The position numbers and the translations under genes are program-made. From assembly GCF_024509525.1 (NCBI RefSeq), contig NZ_JAMWEM010000003.1, positions 124,001-188,000 of the forward strand: 64,000 bases of DNA, in the 5' to 3' direction. This document shows, piece after piece, positions 62,123 through 64,000 of the stretch. The notes below the pieces were generated by a model. That model was not told where the DNA came from, did not search any database, and saw nothing but the letters and a program-made list of their open reading frames with translations. This stretch comes from Streptococcus suis. GTDB taxonomy: Bacteria; Bacillota; Bacilli; Lactobacillales; Streptococcaceae. Position 1 is the stretch's first letter. Every line of letters starts with the position of its first letter.

Positions 62123-63613
62123 ATGTACACCATTTTCTTTCATTTTATTCAGAAAACTATGTGGTTTTTAACAGCTTTTTGGCTGGTGGTTGCTACTGGT
62201 CAGCTGTTTATCCTATCTCCTTGGATAGGGGGATGTTTTCTTCTTATTCTGTGTCTGGCGTGGTATAAGCGAGACTGGCTGATTCCTTGGTCTAAAAACT
62301 TATTTGTTTATAAAAAAACAATTTTGGTAGTAGCTATTTGCTTTCAAATAGCTATCATACTATCCGCTAATCTCATGGTCAGAAGTGATGCTGCTGTTGT
62401 CTTGAAAGGGGCGTTTGAGTTAATTGAACCCGCATCAATCTCTAGTTACTTGACACGCAACCAGAATAATCTTTTTCTCTTCCTCTATGAGCGATTTTTC
62501 TACAAGCTTTTTGGTTTCAAGGCTATTTGGGTCTTGCAGTTGCTGGGCTTGATTTACCTCAACAGTACGGCTTGGATTCTCTATAAGACGGGACAGCGGT
62601 TTGTCAGTCAGCAAGTGGCGGAGCTGGTCTTTGCCTTCTATCTCTTGCTTATGGGCTTTTCCCCTTATGTCATTCAGACTTATACGGATATTGCAGGGTT
62701 GCCGTTTTTGGCTATTCAGCTGTATTTGATTTTAGGGGCCATAAAAGCAGAGCAGGTTTCCAGTCGGTCCATAGTCGGTTTAGGTCTAGTGGCAGCTTTG
62801 GCCTTGAGTTTCCGCCCTACAGGAGCCATATCCATTATTGCATTCTTTATGCTTCTTTTCTTGAATAAGGAATGGAAAAAATTAGGGAAATGCTTGGTCA
62901 TCTTTTGCTTAACCTTTGGAGCAAGCTATGGTCTAAAAACCTATGTCCAGTCACATCAGACAGAAGTGGTCATCATGGAAGGTGAGGAATTGTCTAAATC
63001 TTGGTTGACCTTTATCAATCTTGGTCTGACCTATTCAGGTACTGATCAGGTAGACATGAAGCGAGGTCTGCTCCAGTATGTTCCAGAGTCCGAGCGTGAA
63101 AATTACAACAACGGTATGTTTTCAAATGCAAATGAGCTGAAGGAAATCAAGCGTCGACTAAAAGATTATACCGTATTTACCTTCTCAGAACATTTGTTCT
63201 ATAAGTTTACGCAAACGGTCTACGACGGCACCTTAAATTGGATTTACCTGGATCCAAATGCAGAAAAAACATCCTTCATTTCACCGCTTTACATCTATAC
63301 CAAGGACAATGCGGTAGCAGAATGGATTCGTCAAACAATTATCCAGAAAGACGGAAAGAACTTTAATTGGTACAGGTTGGTCAAGCAACCGATTTGGGTC
63401 GTGGTCAGTCTGGGTCTCTTCCTAGCAGCTTGGTCTTACCGCAAGGACAAGCGAATTCATTTTCTACTCCTCTCTGTCTTTGGAGGAATCTTATTCCTGA
63501 TGATTTTTGAGGGTGGAAAAGCTCGCTACCTCTTGCAATTTTTACCACAAATTCTATTATTGTCTAGCATGGGCCTTAGTTGGTTTTCACAGGTTTCTCA
63601 AATGAAGGAGTAA
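62123..63613 (+). CDS. Polytopic membrane protein, GT39/ArnT-like
   Basis: A 496-residue integral membrane protein with about eleven to twelve hydrophobic segments. The large loop after the second or third helix starts near LMVRSDAAVVLKGAFELIEP and a large C-terminal extracytoplasmic-type region is present (about 310-415), the outline of GT-C glycosyltransferases such as PMT/ArnT. The donor would be a lipid-linked sugar. No exact family match is recalled, so this is fold-level inference. It lies between pyrE and ung and probably shares transcription with ung, which starts three bases after its stop. Confidence 0.65.
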   Translation: MYTIFFHFIQKTMWFLTAFWLVVATGQLFILSPWIGGCFLLILCLAWYKRDWLIPWSKNLFVYKKTILVVAICFQIAIILSANLMVRSDAAVVLKGAFELIEPASISSYLTRNQNNLFLFLYERFFYKLFGFKAIWVLQLLGLIYLNSTAWILYKTGQRFVSQQVAELVFAFYLLLMGFSPYVIQTYTDIAGLPFLAIQLYLILGAIKAEQVSSRSIVGLGLVAALALSFRPTGAISIIAFFMLLFLNKEWKKLGKCLVIFCLTFGASYGLKTYVQSHQTEVVIMEGEELSKSWLTFINLGLTYSGTDQVDMKRGLLQYVPESERENYNNGMFSNANELKEIKRRLKDYTVFTFSEHLFYKFTQTVYDGTLNWIYLDPNAEKTSFISPLYIYTKDNAVAEWIRQTIIQKDGKNFNWYRLVKQPIWVVVSLGLFLAAWSYRKDKRIHFLLLSVFGGILFLMIFEGGKARYLLQFLPQILLLSSMGLSWFSQVSQMKE

Positions 63614-63616
63614 GTG

Positions 63617-64000
63617 ATGCAGCATTCAGCATGGCATGATTTAATAAAGGCGCAGTTGCCGGAACAGTATTTTAGTAAAATCAATCAATTTTTAGATGCC
63701 GTCTATGCAGGCGGGACCATCTATCCGCCGAGGGAAAGAGTCTTTGCGGCCATTCAAGAAACAGCCTTGGAGGACGTTAAGGTGGTGATTCTGGGACAGG
63801 ATCCCTATCACGGACCTGGTCAAGCCCAAGGACTGTCTTTTTCAGTACCAGATACCATTCCCGCTCCGCCATCTCTCCAAAATATCCTGAAAGAGTTGGC
63901 AGAAGACGTAGGGGTAAAGGCTAGTCACGACTTGACACCGTGGGCACGGCAGGGGGTTCTCTTACTCAATACCTGTCTGACGGTGCCTGCTGGTAATGCG
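63617..64000 (+). CDS. ung: Uracil-DNA glycosylase, 3' end outside window
   Basis: The first 128 residues of family I UDG, which removes uracil from DNA. The catalytic water-activating loop is [20 protein letters not shown] (Asp in GQDPYHG), followed by the [11 protein letters not shown] Pro-rich loop and LLLNTCLTV with the uracil-binding Asn. GAAGGAG precedes ATG 63617. The C-terminal Leu loop (HPSP) lies beyond the window. Confidence 0.95.
   Translation, partial: MQHSAWHDLIKAQLPEQYFSKINQFLDAVYAGGTIYPPRERVFAAIQETALEDVKVVILGQDPYHGPGQAQGLSFSVPDTIPAPPSLQNILKELAEDVGVKASHDLTPWARQGVLLLNTCLTVPAGNA

Overview
The window reads as chromosome of a low-GC streptococcus, most likely Streptococcus suis or a close relative. 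The tmRNA tag is AKNTNTYALAA, promoters are often extended -10 (TG-n-TATAAT), and the core blocks are typical of streptococci: murT-gatD, cdaA-cdaR-glmM, prfA-prmC-tsaC-GNAT-glyA, the glycogen operon and a PyrR-controlled pyr operon. The species call is an inference from gene content and protein similarity recalled without a search.

Region 1 (1-4.35 kb) is the 3' part of a sortase-assembled pilus operon: a truncated large ancillary pilin, the backbone pilin and a small ancillary/base pilin, closed by a terminator. No sortase gene lies downstream in the window. Region 2 (4.36-13.94 kb) is accessory DNA bounded by two decayed, inverted IS66-family elements. Between them sits one 1808-residue LPXTG adhesin with a duplicated N-terminal module and ten Rib-like 81-residue repeats. 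Its promoter region holds a 12-G run that could vary in phase. The right IS66 copy also carries a 184-bp MITE-like insertion.

Region 3 (13.97-25.4 kb) is core: an ABC-F ATPase, a membrane-anchored HTH regulator, the 23S rRNA methyltransferase RlmA, an inserted erm(B) macrolide-resistance cassette with its leader peptide, the lipid II amidation pair murT/gatD, the cyclic-di-AMP operon cdaA-cdaR-glmM, and a second ABC-F protein. Region 4 (25.5-30.4 kb) is mixed accessory DNA: a methyltransferase, an odd HTH protein, a secreted protein with three DUF5648-like repeats, a frameshifted serine recombinase, palindromic repeats, a TVP38-type membrane protein, then tmRNA and tRNA-Ser(GGA).

Region 5 (30.4-44.5 kb) is mostly housekeeping: nth, guaC, a MATE exporter, a tautomerase, tdk, two lipoproteins, a translation/one-carbon cluster (prfA to glyA), a nucleoid-associated protein, a lysozyme-like protein and an SDR enzyme. 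A tandem array of about 110-bp structured repeats, whose stems co-vary, lies directly upstream of prfA. Region 6 (44.6-49.1 kb) holds an M26-type secreted zinc metalloprotease ending in G5, SHIRT and the same DUF5648-like triplet as region 4, followed by a Fic-domain gene remnant and a dispersed repeat.

Region 7 (49.1-64 kb) holds a membrane-anchored GDPD with an MFS transporter, the glycogen operon glgCDAB behind a palindromic operator containing a cre-like site, a LysR regulator, the pyr genes (pyrK, pyrD, pyrF, a small pyrophosphatase-like gene, pyrE) with two promoter/PyrR-attenuator units, a membrane glycosyltransferase-like protein, and the 5' part of ung. The least explained signals are the two families of palindromic repeats in which stem sequences change but pairing is kept.
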